DNA of 49,216 nt from Bacillota bacterium (GTDB taxonomy: Bacteria; Bacillota; Sulfobacillia; DUSP01; JBFMCS01). Under the pieces are notes generated by a model that worked only from the letters and a program-made list of their open reading frames with translations, was not told the DNA's origin and did no database searches. Shown piece by piece: positions 35,596 through 43,889 of this stretch. The position numbers were made by a program, and so were the translations under genes. Where the stretch lies: assembly GCA_040754315.1 (NCBI GenBank), contig JBFMCS010000048.1, positions 1-49,216 on the forward strand, read 5' to 3'. Position 1 is the stretch's first letter, and each line of letters begins with the position of its first letter.

Positions 35596-36789
35596 CTAGG
35601 CCTCGCTCAGCGCCTTCTTGAATTCCTCGGTCAGCGCAGGGACCACATGGAAGAGGTCTCCCACAATGCCGTAGGTACATACCTTGAAGATGGGGGCATC
35701 CGGGTTCTTATTGATGGCCACTATGATGTCGGAGGATTGCATCCCGGCAAGGTGCTGGATGGCCCCGGAGATCCCCACAGCTATGTACACCTTGGGAGAC
35801 ACAGTCTTCCCCGTCTGGCCCACCTGGTGGGAGTAGGGTATCCAGCCCGCGTCCACAGCTGAGCGGGATGCCCCGACGGCACCCCCTAGCACCTTTGCCA
35901 GGCCCTCGATCAGCGCGAAGTTCTTGGGAGCGCAAATGCCCCGGCCACCGGAAACGATGATGTCCGCATCCTCCAGGTTGACGGTCTCACCCATCTCCTC
36001 GATGAACTCCAGCACCTGGACTCTTGACCGCAGATCCCCTCGCTTCACCTCGCGTATCAGGGCGGCACGGCCAGGCTGCCGCTCCATCTTCTTCATCACC
36101 TTGGGCCTGACAGTGGCCATCTGGGGCTTCCTGTAGCGGCAGAGGATGGTGGCCATGATGTTGCCGCCGAAGGCTGGGCGCGTCTGCTTGAGAAGCCTGG
36201 ACTCAGGATCGATATCCAACCCCGTGCAGTCCGCGGTGAGGCCCGTCTGAAGGCGGGCAGCTATGCGGGGCGCCAGGCTCCTGCCTGTGGATGTAGCGCC
36301 GAAGAGCACTATCTCGGGCTTCTGGGTCTTAACCAGGTCAACCATGACGGAGGTGTAGGGGTCATCAGTGAACTTCTCCAGTGCCTGGTCGTCCACCACG
36401 TACACCACGTCGGCGCCGTACTCGGCCAGATCCTTCGCCCGGTCCCGTATGTTATGGCCTAGGAGCACCGCGCACAGGGGATGGCCCAGCTCGTCCGCCA
36501 GCCGGCGGCCCACTCCCAAGAGCTCGAAGGCCACCCCGGCCACCCTGCCACCCCTCTGCTCACCGAAGACCCAAACCCCCTGGTGCTCTTCAGAGGGGCC
36601 CTCCTCCTTCTTGCCCTTGGTTATCTCGATGGCCTCGAGGGCACACTCTGGCACACACGCCCCGCAGAGGTTGCAGGCCTCCGTAATGGAGGCAGTGCCT
36701 TCCTTCATCTCTATGGCACCGAAGGGGCATGCGGCGAGACACGCCTCACAGCCCGTGCACAGTTCCTCATGTACCTTTATGTCAGCCAT
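35596..36789 (-). CDS. etfA: EtfA with N-terminal ferredoxin domain, copy 1
   Basis: 397 residues. The N-terminal 60 residues carry two 4Fe-4S motifs, [12 protein letters not shown] and [12 protein letters not shown], followed by the electron transfer flavoprotein alpha domain with a FAD-binding C-terminus: [40 protein letters not shown], then [20 protein letters not shown] and NKNPDAPIF. Ferredoxin-fused EtfA subunits occur with anaerobic acyl-CoA dehydrogenases; the clusters may link to a further redox partner. This is the last gene of the beta-oxidation cluster. Confidence 0.95.
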   Translation of the reverse strand: MADIKVHEELCTGCEACLAACPFGAIEMKEGTASITEACNLCGACVPECALEAIEITKGKKEEGPSEEHQGVWVFGEQRGGRVAGVAFELLGVGRRLADELGHPLCAVLLGHNIRDRAKDLAEYGADVVYVVDDQALEKFTDDPYTSVMVDLVKTQKPEIVLFGATSTGRSLAPRIAARLQTGLTADCTGLDIDPESRLLKQTRPAFGGNIMATILCRYRKPQMATVRPKVMKKMERQPGRAALIREVKRGDLRSRVQVLEFIEEMGETVNLEDADIIVSGGRGICAPKNFALIEGLAKVLGGAVGASRSAVDAGWIPYSHQVGQTGKTVSPKVYIAVGISGAIQHLAGMQSSDIIVAINKNPDAPIFKVCTYGIVGDLFHVVPALTEEFKKALSEA

Positions 36790-36810
36790 TCTCTGGACCT
36801 ACCCCCCGCC

Positions 36811-37599
36811 TCAGACTACCTTGGCGTCGCGGAGCCGCGCCACCAGGGCCTTGGTCATGTCTGCCACTTCGCCCTCGAGGATCTCGCCCTTGCTTCTCAC
36901 CTCAGGGGTGAAGACCCTGATCACCCAGGTGGGAGACCCATCGAGCCCAGTCTTGCCGCTGTCGTTGATGCCCAGGTCAACCGCGGTCCACACGGTGATC
37001 TCCGTCCTCTTGGCCCTCATGATCCCCTTCAGCGAGGGCAGGCGGGGCTCGTTGATCTCCTTCACCACGGTTATGAGAAGGGGAATGGTGGTCTTGATGA
37101 CCTCGGTGCCGCCCTCCACCATGCGCTCGAGGACTATGTCCGAGCCCTCGATCTCCCGGATCTTCTTGATGTAGGTGACATGGGGGATATCCAGGTTCTC
37201 GGCAATGCCAGGACCCACCTGAGCGGTGTCCCCGTCCACTGCCTGCTTGCCGCAGAGGATCATGTCGAAGTCCCCCAGCTTCCTTATTCCCGACGCCAGG
37301 GTGAAGGAGGTTGCCAGGGTGTCCGAGCCCGCGAAGGCCCTGTCGCTAAGGAGCACCGCCTGGTCACATCCCATGGCCACGGCCTCCTTGAGTGCCTCCT
37401 TTACCTGGGGAGGCCCCATGCTGATTACCGTGACGGTGCCTCCATACTTCTCCTTCAGCCGGATGCCTTCCTCAATGGCATAGGCATCGAAGGGATTGAT
37501 GATGCTGGGCACTCCCTCCCGGACGAGGGTCTTGGTTTCAGGGTCGATCTTCACCTCAGTGGTTTCGGGGACCTGTTTCATGCAGACCACAATGTCCAA
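36811..37599 (-). CDS. etfB: EtfB, electron transfer flavoprotein beta subunit, copy 1
   Basis: 262 residues starting MDIVVCMKQVPETTEVKIDP, with the AMP/FAD-binding segments INPFDAYAIEEGIRLKEKYG, DQAVLLSDRAFAGSDTLATS and a CGKQAVDGDTAQVGPGIAEN block. A TTG at 37599 with GGGAGG upstream is the start. It pairs with the etfA 21 bases downstream and probably accepts electrons from the acyl-CoA dehydrogenase seven bases upstream. Confidence 0.95.
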   Translation of the reverse strand: MDIVVCMKQVPETTEVKIDPETKTLVREGVPSIINPFDAYAIEEGIRLKEKYGGTVTVISMGPPQVKEALKEAVAMGCDQAVLLSDRAFAGSDTLATSFTLASGIRKLGDFDMILCGKQAVDGDTAQVGPGIAENLDIPHVTYIKKIREIEGSDIVLERMVEGGTEVIKTTIPLLITVVKEINEPRLPSLKGIMRAKRTEITVWTAVDLGINDSGKTGLDGSPTWVIRVFTPEVRSKGEILEGEVADMTKALVARLRDAKVV

Positions 37600-37606
37600 A
37601 CTGCTC

Positions 37607-38776
37607 TTACCTCCCCTTTTGACCCCTGGATCTGGACTCCTTGACCAGTTCCTGAGCTATCACGTTCCTCTGGATCTGGTTTGTGCCTTCATATATTTGG
37701 GTTATCTTGGCGTCCCGCATGATCTTCTCCATTGGATAGTCTCGCATGTAGCCGTAGCCGCCAAACACCTGGAGGGCGTCGGTGGCGACCCTCATGGCCA
37801 CATCCGAGGCGAAGAGCTTGGCCATGGCGGATTCCTTGGAATAGGACTTACACCCGGAGTCTATCATCCTGGCGACGCTATATACCAGGGCGCGGGCCGC
37901 TTCCACCTGCGTGGCCATGTCTGCCAGCATGTGGCCTACAGCCTGGAAACTGGATATGGGCTGGCCAAACTGCTTTCTGACCGTGGCGTATTCCACCGCC
38001 CGGTCCAAGGCGCCCTGGGCAACCCCCACGGCCTGAGCCCCAACCCCGGGCCGTGCCTTGTCCAGGGTCTTCATGGCAACTATGAAGCCCATGCCCTCTT
38101 TGCCCAGGAGGTTCTCCCGGGGGACCCGGCAGTCCTGAAATGCCATCTCCCGGGTGGCGGAGGCCCTGATGCCCATCTTCTTCTCTTTCTTGCCGAAGGT
38201 GAAGCCCGGCGTCCCCTTCTCCACAATGAAGGCGCTGGCCCCGCGGGGCCCCTTCTTGGGATCCGTCAGGGCGATAACCGTGTAGACCTCGGCCTCCCCG
38301 CCATTGGTTATCCACTGCTTCGTGCCGTTCAAGACGTAATCGTCCCCATCCCTGGCGGCCACGGTCTGGATGCCCCCGGCATCGCTGCCCGCCTCAGGTT
38401 CGGTCAAGGCGAAGGCGGCCAGCCTCTGGCCGGTGGCCAAGCCCGGAAGGTACTTCTGCTTCTGCTCATCAGAGCCAGCGATGAGAATAGGGGCTGAGCC
38501 CAGCCATGAAGCGGCGTAGGACACAGCCACGGCGGAACAGGCCCAGCTGATCTCCTCCATCACCAGGCACAGATCAAAGACGCCGCCGCCCATACCCCCG
38601 TACTCCTCAGGCATGGAGACGGCGAACAGGTCACTAGAGGCCATCTCCCTCAGGAGGTCCCAGGGGAATTCCTCTCTTTCGTCAAGCTCGGCGGCCTTCT
38701 CCAGGACCTTCTCCCTGGCTACTCGCCGGGCCAGGTCGCGTACCATCTCCTGCTCTTCAGTGAGAGAGTAATCCAA
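37607..38776 (-). CDS. Acyl-CoA dehydrogenase, copy 1
   Basis: 389 residues from a TTG at 38776 behind GGAGGAGGGATATC; the longer frame to 38818 lacks support. Family landmarks: DYSLTEEQEMVRDLARRVAR, a FAD/substrate region with FALTEPEAGSDAGGIQT and YVLNGTKQWITNGGEAE, and C-terminal DALQVFGGYGYMRDYPMEKI followed by IYEGTNQIQRN, whose Glu is the catalytic base of the short-chain class. Likely substrate butyryl- or acyl-CoA; which one cannot be told. A 107-base gap to the next gene upstream contains the palindrome AGGGATATCCCT at 38832-38843. Confidence 0.95.
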   Translation of the reverse strand: MDYSLTEEQEMVRDLARRVAREKVLEKAAELDEREEFPWDLLREMASSDLFAVSMPEEYGGMGGGVFDLCLVMEEISWACSAVAVSYAASWLGSAPILIAGSDEQKQKYLPGLATGQRLAAFALTEPEAGSDAGGIQTVAARDGDDYVLNGTKQWITNGGEAEVYTVIALTDPKKGPRGASAFIVEKGTPGFTFGKKEKKMGIRASATREMAFQDCRVPRENLLGKEGMGFIVAMKTLDKARPGVGAQAVGVAQGALDRAVEYATVRKQFGQPISSFQAVGHMLADMATQVEAARALVYSVARMIDSGCKSYSKESAMAKLFASDVAMRVATDALQVFGGYGYMRDYPMEKIMRDAKITQIYEGTNQIQRNVIAQELVKESRSRGQKGR

Positions 38777-38883
38777 GATATCCCTCCTCCACCAGCTCGT
38801 GGGGGCTTCTCCCCCCAAGGCGCGGCAGCGCAGGGATATCCCTACTGGGCTCCCTTGTGCCCCGGTAAGCCATCTCTAGTAGT

Positions 38884-39993
38884 TCAACGACCCGGCCGGG
38901 ATTCCTTCCCCACCTGGTGAAAGGCCCTTAGTACCGCCATGGGGTCCGCCAGGACGAAGTAGTCGCATATCCCCCTTATGTTACTGTTCTCCCCGGGGGA
39001 CACGGCCACGATTACCCTGGACTCCTCCACGGCCCCATTGTGCCCGGGGGACCCCTCGATGCCGAAGGCCATGTACAGGTCAGGGCACACGGTCTTCCCC
39101 CCGGCTGTGTCCACCAGCCACTCCTGCGGGGCCAAGCCCTTTGCCACCGCCTCCCTGGAGGCGCCAGGGGCACCGCCCAGCAAGGCTGCGGTTTCCTCGA
39201 GGATGGCGAAGCCCTCCTGGGGGAGCCCCTCACCCCCGGACAGCACTACCTGGGCCTCGGCAAGGGGTGGCCGAGCGTCCCAAGGTTGCCTGTCCAGCAC
39301 CGTGAAGGGCCATGGGAAGCCATCCATCCCGGGAAGCCCTGAGAGCGGTGGGTTGGGGCCCCTGGGATCCAGCGTCAAAAAGAGGCAAGGCTCGAAGGGT
39401 GCCCGGATCCGCACCCAGTACCTGGACCCGAAGAGGGGCCTCGTCACCTCGCAGGCCTCCTCGCCGTAGGAGAGTTCAACTTGCCTGGCCCCACTGAGGC
39501 AGGGCAAGCCGGCTAAGGCCGCCACCTGGGGCATGAGCCACAAGGCCTCCCCCACTGCCACTGCCGCAAAGAGCCTGGGCGAGTTGTCCCTGACGGCCAA
39601 AGCCAAGGCCTCCGCGGGGTTTCCCGAGCGGGGGATACGCAGGACCTCGCTGGCACCCGACCCGGCAAGGGCGCTCTCTTCAAAGCCTGGCAGGGCCACT
39701 ACTATAACCCTCGCCCCCACCTCGCGGGCCATGTCCCCAAAGAGCCTCACGGCCCCAGCGGAGAGCCCCTCCTGGGCCAGGACCCAGAAGTCGCCCGGCC
39801 CCCGCGCGGCCATGTTCTCCCCGGGCATCACCAAGGCCGATACCGGGCAGGCCGGGACACAGAGCCCGCACCCGTTACATATCTCGGCTACTACAGCCCT
39901 CCCCTGGATCACATCTATGGCCAGGAAGGGGCAGGCGGGCACGCATGCCCCGCAGCCGTCACAGCGCTCCCTCACTACCAGCGTCTCGGACAC
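38884..39993 (-). CDS. EtfA-like protein with ferredoxin domain, copy 2, divergent
   Basis: 369 residues. N-terminal CDGCGACVPACP and CNGCGLCVPACP motifs, followed by an EtfA body. Compared with copy 1 it is more divergent: the FAD-binding QTGKTV segment reads DTAGGKTVCPDLYMAFGIEG and the IQH stretch is replaced by HNG. It still ends like EtfA (SNIRGICDYFVLADPMAVLR). It abuts etfB2 with no gap, so the two form a second Etf pair. Function as an electron acceptor is likely, but the altered cofactor region makes it less sure. Confidence 0.88.
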   Translation of the reverse strand: MSETLVVRERCDGCGACVPACPFLAIDVIQGRAVVAEICNGCGLCVPACPVSALVMPGENMAARGPGDFWVLAQEGLSAGAVRLFGDMAREVGARVIVVALPGFEESALAGSGASEVLRIPRSGNPAEALALAVRDNSPRLFAAVAVGEALWLMPQVAALAGLPCLSGARQVELSYGEEACEVTRPLFGSRYWVRIRAPFEPCLFLTLDPRGPNPPLSGLPGMDGFPWPFTVLDRQPWDARPPLAEAQVVLSGGEGLPQEGFAILEETAALLGGAPGASREAVAKGLAPQEWLVDTAGGKTVCPDLYMAFGIEGSPGHNGAVEESRVIVAVSPGENSNIRGICDYFVLADPMAVLRAFHQVGKESRPGR

Positions 39994-40740
39994 CTAGAGC
40001 ACCTGCCTTTGCCTGAGAAGCACCCACAGGCTCCGTGCTGTCTCCTCAGGGGTCCCCGGAGGGAGGGCCTCCAGGAGCCTTGCCTTGGACTTCAGACTGC
40101 CGTAACCCTTCACCCTCAGCGGGGTCCCGGGCACCTCTCGGGAGATGACCTTCACTGGGGCCCTCATGGCCTGCATCACCCGGACCGGTGCCGGGTGCCT
40201 GGGTTCAGCCGCCCTGTGACTCACCCCCAGCGCCAGGGGGAGGGAGGCCAGGAACACAACCTTCTCCCGGCCGCTTGCCGCCTCCACCCTGAGGCCGTCA
40301 CCCTCAGCGCTCACTGACATCACCCCGCCGATGAAGGGATAGCCCAGGCACGCCGCGGTCATGGGACCAACCGCCCCCCTGCCCATGTCCGGTGAGACTG
40401 CACCGAAGAGGAGCACGTCCGGACCCTCCTCCCGGAGGGCGCCAGCAAGCAATCTGGCCACCACCAGGGGGTCGTGTTCCTGTTCCTGCGTAAGGAGCGC
40501 GCATACCCTGGTCAACCTAGAGGCACCCAGGGCCAGGGCTAGGCGGAGCACCCTTTCATCCTCAGGGGACCCGGCACAAACCACCGTCACCTCGCCCAGC
40601 CCCAGTCCCAGTTCCAGCGCAGAACGGTCCGCTTGGGAAATCCCCCTCTCTGCCCCGGACACATCCACTTGGCCCCTGGAAGCCGAGAAGAAGGTTCCCT
40701 CAGGGGAGGGCGCCACCCTCCAAGAGACACATACCCTCAT
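39994..40740 (-). CDS. EtfB-like protein, copy 2
   Basis: 248 residues. Starts MRVCVSWRVAPSPEGTFFSA; EtfB-like core segments include LGLGLGEVTVVCAGSPEDER, DVLLFGAVSPDMGRGAVGPM and SLPLALGVSHRAAEPRHPAP, but weaker than in copy 1, and the N-terminal KQVP motif is changed to WRVAP. Together with the divergent EtfA it follows the second acyl-CoA dehydrogenase directly and probably serves it. Start ATG is one base beyond that gene's stop. Confidence 0.82.
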   Translation of the reverse strand: MRVCVSWRVAPSPEGTFFSASRGQVDVSGAERGISQADRSALELGLGLGEVTVVCAGSPEDERVLRLALALGASRLTRVCALLTQEQEHDPLVVARLLAGALREEGPDVLLFGAVSPDMGRGAVGPMTAACLGYPFIGGVMSVSAEGDGLRVEAASGREKVVFLASLPLALGVSHRAAEPRHPAPVRVMQAMRAPVKVISREVPGTPLRVKGYGSLKSKARLLEALPPGTPEETARSLWVLLRQRQVL

Positions 40741-40741
40741 T

Positions 40742-41893
40742 TCACTTCCCCGCCTTTAGCAGATCCCTGGCTATTACCATCCTCTGGATCTCGTTGGTGC
40801 CCTCGTAGATGGGGAGGATCCTGGCATCCCGGTACATCCTCTCCAGGCTGTATTCCTTCATGTAGCCCGTGCCCCCGTGGATCTGGAGCGCCTTGTCGAT
40901 GACCTTGTTCGCCATCTCGCTGGCAAAGAGCTTCACCATGGCAGCCTCCCGGGACACCTTCTGCCCGGCGTCCACTAAAGACGCCGCGTGGTATGTCATC
41001 AGCCGGGCAGCATGGATCTGCACAGCCATGTCCGCCAGCATCCACTGGATGGCCTGGAACTCGGCTATGGGTTTGCCGAACTGCACCCGTTGCCTGGCCC
41101 ACTGGATGCTCATCTCCAGGGCCTTCTGGGCGGCCCCCAGCGCACCTGCGGCCAGCCCTATCCTGCCGAAGTCCAGGGCCTTCATGGCTGTGAGGAAGCC
41201 AGAGCCCACCTCCCCCAGGACGTTCTCCCGGGGCACCTCGCACTCGTTGAACACCAGCTCCGCCGTATGGGAGCCCCTGAGGCCCATCTTCCTGTCGACG
41301 GTGCCCACCTGGAAACCTGGGAAGGCCTTCTCTACGATAAAGGCGCTTACTCCCCCCCTGGGCCCCAGGGACTTGTCTGTGACGGCGAAGACAACGACGA
41401 CATCAGCTATGTCCCCGTTGGTTATCCATATCTTGGACCCGTTCAGGTAGTAGCGGTCCCCCTCCCGGCGCGCCGATGTCTCAATGGCAGCCGCGTCGGA
41501 CCCAGCGTTGGGCTCGGTGAGGGCAAAGGCCCCGATCTCTTCCCCGCGGCACATGGGCTTGAGGTACCGGGTCTTTTGTTCCTCGGTGCCGTCCAGGAAG
41601 ATGGAGCAGGCGGCTATGCCTGTGTGGGCCCCGATGAGGTTGCCGTAGGCCGAATTCACTGCCGCCAGTTCCTCCATGACCACGCAGTAGCCGAGTTCCC
41701 CTACCCCCGCGCCATCGTACTCCTCGGGAAAGGGAAGGCCAAAGAAACCCATCTGGGCCATTTCCCGGACTATCTCCCCGGGGATCTCGTCCTCCTCCTC
41801 CACCCACTGGACCAGGGGCTCCAGCCGTTTCTTCACATAGTCCCTCACCATGCGCCTGAGCATCTCTACCTCTTCAGGCAGTGAGAAGTCCAC
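40742..41893 (-). CDS. Acyl-CoA dehydrogenase, copy 2
   Basis: 383 residues. MDFSLPEEVEMLRRMVRDYV start, FALTEPNAGSDAAAIETSAR, YYLNGSKIWITNGDIADVVV, QIHGGTGYMKEYSLERMYRD and IYEGTNEIQRMVIARDL with the catalytic Glu. It differs enough from copy 1 (especially in the N-terminal helix) to suggest a distinct substrate or partner Etf. It follows the enoyl-CoA hydratase by 12 bases. Confidence 0.95.
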   Translation of the reverse strand: MDFSLPEEVEMLRRMVRDYVKKRLEPLVQWVEEEDEIPGEIVREMAQMGFFGLPFPEEYDGAGVGELGYCVVMEELAAVNSAYGNLIGAHTGIAACSIFLDGTEEQKTRYLKPMCRGEEIGAFALTEPNAGSDAAAIETSARREGDRYYLNGSKIWITNGDIADVVVVFAVTDKSLGPRGGVSAFIVEKAFPGFQVGTVDRKMGLRGSHTAELVFNECEVPRENVLGEVGSGFLTAMKALDFGRIGLAAGALGAAQKALEMSIQWARQRVQFGKPIAEFQAIQWMLADMAVQIHAARLMTYHAASLVDAGQKVSREAAMVKLFASEMANKVIDKALQIHGGTGYMKEYSLERMYRDARILPIYEGTNEIQRMVIARDLLKAGK

Positions 41894-41905
41894 CTGCTAC
41901 GCCCC

Positions 41906-42685
41906 CTATTCCCCTGTGAACTGAGGCTTTCGCTTCTCCAGGAAGGCGTTTATGCCCTCGCGAGCGTCCCTGCTCTGGAACACCTTGACAAAGGCCTCCG
42001 TCTCCAGCCTGAGTCCCTCGGGGAGGGAGGCCCCGAGGCCATCCCAGAGCACAGCCTTTATGGCTGCCACAGCCCTGGGGGCCTGCATGGCCAGCTTCCT
42101 GGCAAGGTTCTTCGCGTGGGCCATGAGCTCGTTGTCAGGTACCACCTTGTTCACCAGCCCAAACCTCAGGGCCTCCGCGGCCTTGATCATATCTCCCGTC
42201 AGGAGCATCTCCATGGCCCTGGTCTTCCCCACCAGCCTGGAAAGCCGCTGGGTGCCCCCCCAACCCGGGATGATCCCCAAGTTTATCTCCGGCTGCCCCA
42301 TGCGGGAGCCCTCCGCAGCCACCCTCACGTCACAGGCCATGGCCATCTCCAGCCCGCCCCCTAGGCAGACACCGTTGATGGCCGCCACCACGGGCTTGGG
42401 CATCGTCTCTATGGTATCGAACACCTCTTTGCCCTTCTGGATAAGCTGCTGGCCCTCTTCGGGCCCCATCTCCAGGAACTGCCCGAGGTCTGCTCCTGCC
42501 ACGAAGCAGTACTGGCCAGCACCGGTGATTATCACAGCCTTCACCGAGGGCTCCCGCAGGACCTCCCCCAGGGCATGGCCCAGCTCCTCAATGGCCTGGC
42601 CGTTCAGGGCGTTTACCGGCGGCCTGTCTATGGTTATCACCTCAAGTGGGCTCTCCCTGCTCACCTTCAACGTTGAATACTCCAC
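41906..42685 (-). CDS. Enoyl-CoA hydratase/crotonase family
   Basis: 259 residues. Crotonase landmarks: GAGQYCFVAGADLGQFLEMG, oxyanion-hole/catalytic region NGVCLGGGLEMAMACDVRVA with a Glu, and GQPEINLGIIPGWGGTQRLS with the second Glu. Both active-site glutamates are present, so hydratase activity is likely. It would hydrate the enoyl-CoA made by the acyl-CoA dehydrogenases, giving the 3-hydroxyacyl-CoA for the dehydrogenase encoded next. Confidence 0.94.
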   Translation of the reverse strand: MEYSTLKVSRESPLEVITIDRPPVNALNGQAIEELGHALGEVLREPSVKAVIITGAGQYCFVAGADLGQFLEMGPEEGQQLIQKGKEVFDTIETMPKPVVAAINGVCLGGGLEMAMACDVRVAAEGSRMGQPEINLGIIPGWGGTQRLSRLVGKTRAMEMLLTGDMIKAAEALRFGLVNKVVPDNELMAHAKNLARKLAMQAPRAVAAIKAVLWDGLGASLPEGLRLETEAFVKVFQSRDAREGINAFLEKRKPQFTGE

Positions 42686-42699
42686 AGGTCATCCCCCTC

Positions 42700-43008
42700 T
42701 CAGTACTCGAAGAAGCCACGGCCGGTCTTCCTGCCCAGGGAAGACCGGGACACAAGGTCCCTGAGAACCTGGGGCACCCGGAAGGCCTCCCCATGGGACT
42801 CCTCCAGGGCATTCATCCTCTCCAGCGCCACATCGAGACCTACACCGTCGGCCCATGCCAGCGGGCCCTCCTTGTACCCGGCGCCCGCCAGCATGGCCAG
42901 GTCAATGTCCCTGGCGCTGGCCACGCCCTCCTCCAGGCACCGGCAGGCCTCGGCCAGGCCTGCGTAGCGAAACCGGTCCACCAGCAATGCCTCCATGGCC
43001 TCCTCCAC
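42700..43008 (-). CDS. Free-standing 3-hydroxyacyl-CoA dehydrogenase C-terminal domain
   Basis: 102 residues with no NAD-binding Rossmann part. It resembles the C-terminal (helical, 3HCDH_C) domain alone: VDRFRYAGLAEACRCLEEGV, GYKEGPLAWADGVGLDVALE and LGRKTGRGFFEY. It lies 16 bases after the full-length dehydrogenase (43025-43876), so it is either a partner subunit or a remnant of a duplicated gene. The frame is intact and codon use matches its neighbours, favouring a real protein. Function unknown. Confidence 0.8.
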   Translation of the reverse strand: MEEAMEALLVDRFRYAGLAEACRCLEEGVASARDIDLAMLAGAGYKEGPLAWADGVGLDVALERMNALEESHGEAFRVPQVLRDLVSRSSLGRKTGRGFFEY

Positions 43009-43024
43009 CTTGACCCCTCCTATC

Positions 43025-43876
43025 TCAGCCCGTGTACTTGAAGAACCCCTCCCCTGTCTTGGCCCCCAGCTTGCCCTCTTTCACCAGGTTCACCAGGGTC
43101 TCACTGGGGGAGAACCGCTCACCGTAGGCCCTTTCAAGCGTCTCGGCGACGTCCAGTACCACGTCAAGCCCTAGGGTATCTGAAAGGGTGAAAGGCCCCA
43201 TGGGAACGCCGCCCTTGGCCTTGATGGCCCCGTCGACCTCCTCCCTTGGGACACTCGTCTCCTCCTGGAACCTCAGGGCCTGCGCCATGGCAGCAAGGAG
43301 TATGCGGTTGACCAGGAACCCCGCGCACTCCTTGACCCTCACGGGTATCTTCCTGAGTCCCTCCGCGAATTCCACCAGGGTATCCATGGTCTCCTCAGAG
43401 GTATGCTCACCAGATATGACCTCCACCAGTTTCATGAAGCTGGCAGGGTAGAAGAAGTGGAGCCCGCCTACCCTCTGGGGCCTGGACGTAGCCTCGGCCA
43501 TCTTGGTGATGCTCAGGGCTGAGGTGTTGGACGCCAGGAGCGCAGTGGGAGGGGTCGCCTGGTCCAGGTCCTTGAATACCGCCATCTTGAGTTCCATCTT
43601 CTCCGGCACAGCCTCAATCACCAGGTCCACAGCGGCAAAATCCCCGTAGGAGGTGGTGGGGATGATCAGGGACATCTTCTGGTCCATCTCTGAGGAGGTC
43701 ATCCTCCCCTTGGCGATCCTTCGCTGGTATATCCCCCTGATCCGGTCCAGCCCCCTGTCTAGCATCTCCTGGTTGACATCCTTCAGGACCACAGGCAGCC
43801 CGCTCCAGGAAATCACCTGGGCGATCTCGGCGCCCATGGCCCCCGCGCCCACGACTCCTGCCTTGAAGATGTACAT
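43025..43876 (-). CDS. hbd: 3-hydroxyacyl-CoA (3-hydroxybutyryl-CoA) dehydrogenase
   Basis: 283 residues. Rossmann motif AGVVGAGAMGAEIAQVISWS at the N-terminus; catalytic His in VGGLHFFYPASFMKLVEVIS; and the C-terminal domain with ECAGFLVNRILLAAMAQALR, PMGPFTLSDTLGLDVVLDVA and the ending LGAKTGEGFFKY. It oxidises 3-hydroxyacyl-CoA with NAD. The hbd name is used for the family; substrate chain length is not fixed by the sequence. Confidence 0.95.
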   Translation of the reverse strand: MYIFKAGVVGAGAMGAEIAQVISWSGLPVVLKDVNQEMLDRGLDRIRGIYQRRIAKGRMTSSEMDQKMSLIIPTTSYGDFAAVDLVIEAVPEKMELKMAVFKDLDQATPPTALLASNTSALSITKMAEATSRPQRVGGLHFFYPASFMKLVEVISGEHTSEETMDTLVEFAEGLRKIPVRVKECAGFLVNRILLAAMAQALRFQEETSVPREEVDGAIKAKGGVPMGPFTLSDTLGLDVVLDVAETLERAYGERFSPSETLVNLVKEGKLGAKTGEGFFKYTG

Positions 43877-43889
43877 GGGTCCCCCTCCC

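Noticed and set aside
38832-38843. Palindrome AGGGATATCCCT upstream of acyl-CoA dehydrogenase copy 1
   Set aside because: A single 12-base palindrome; a related GATATCCCT also occurs at the gene's own ribosome site, so it may be chance. No promoter is visible, and it is not called an operator.
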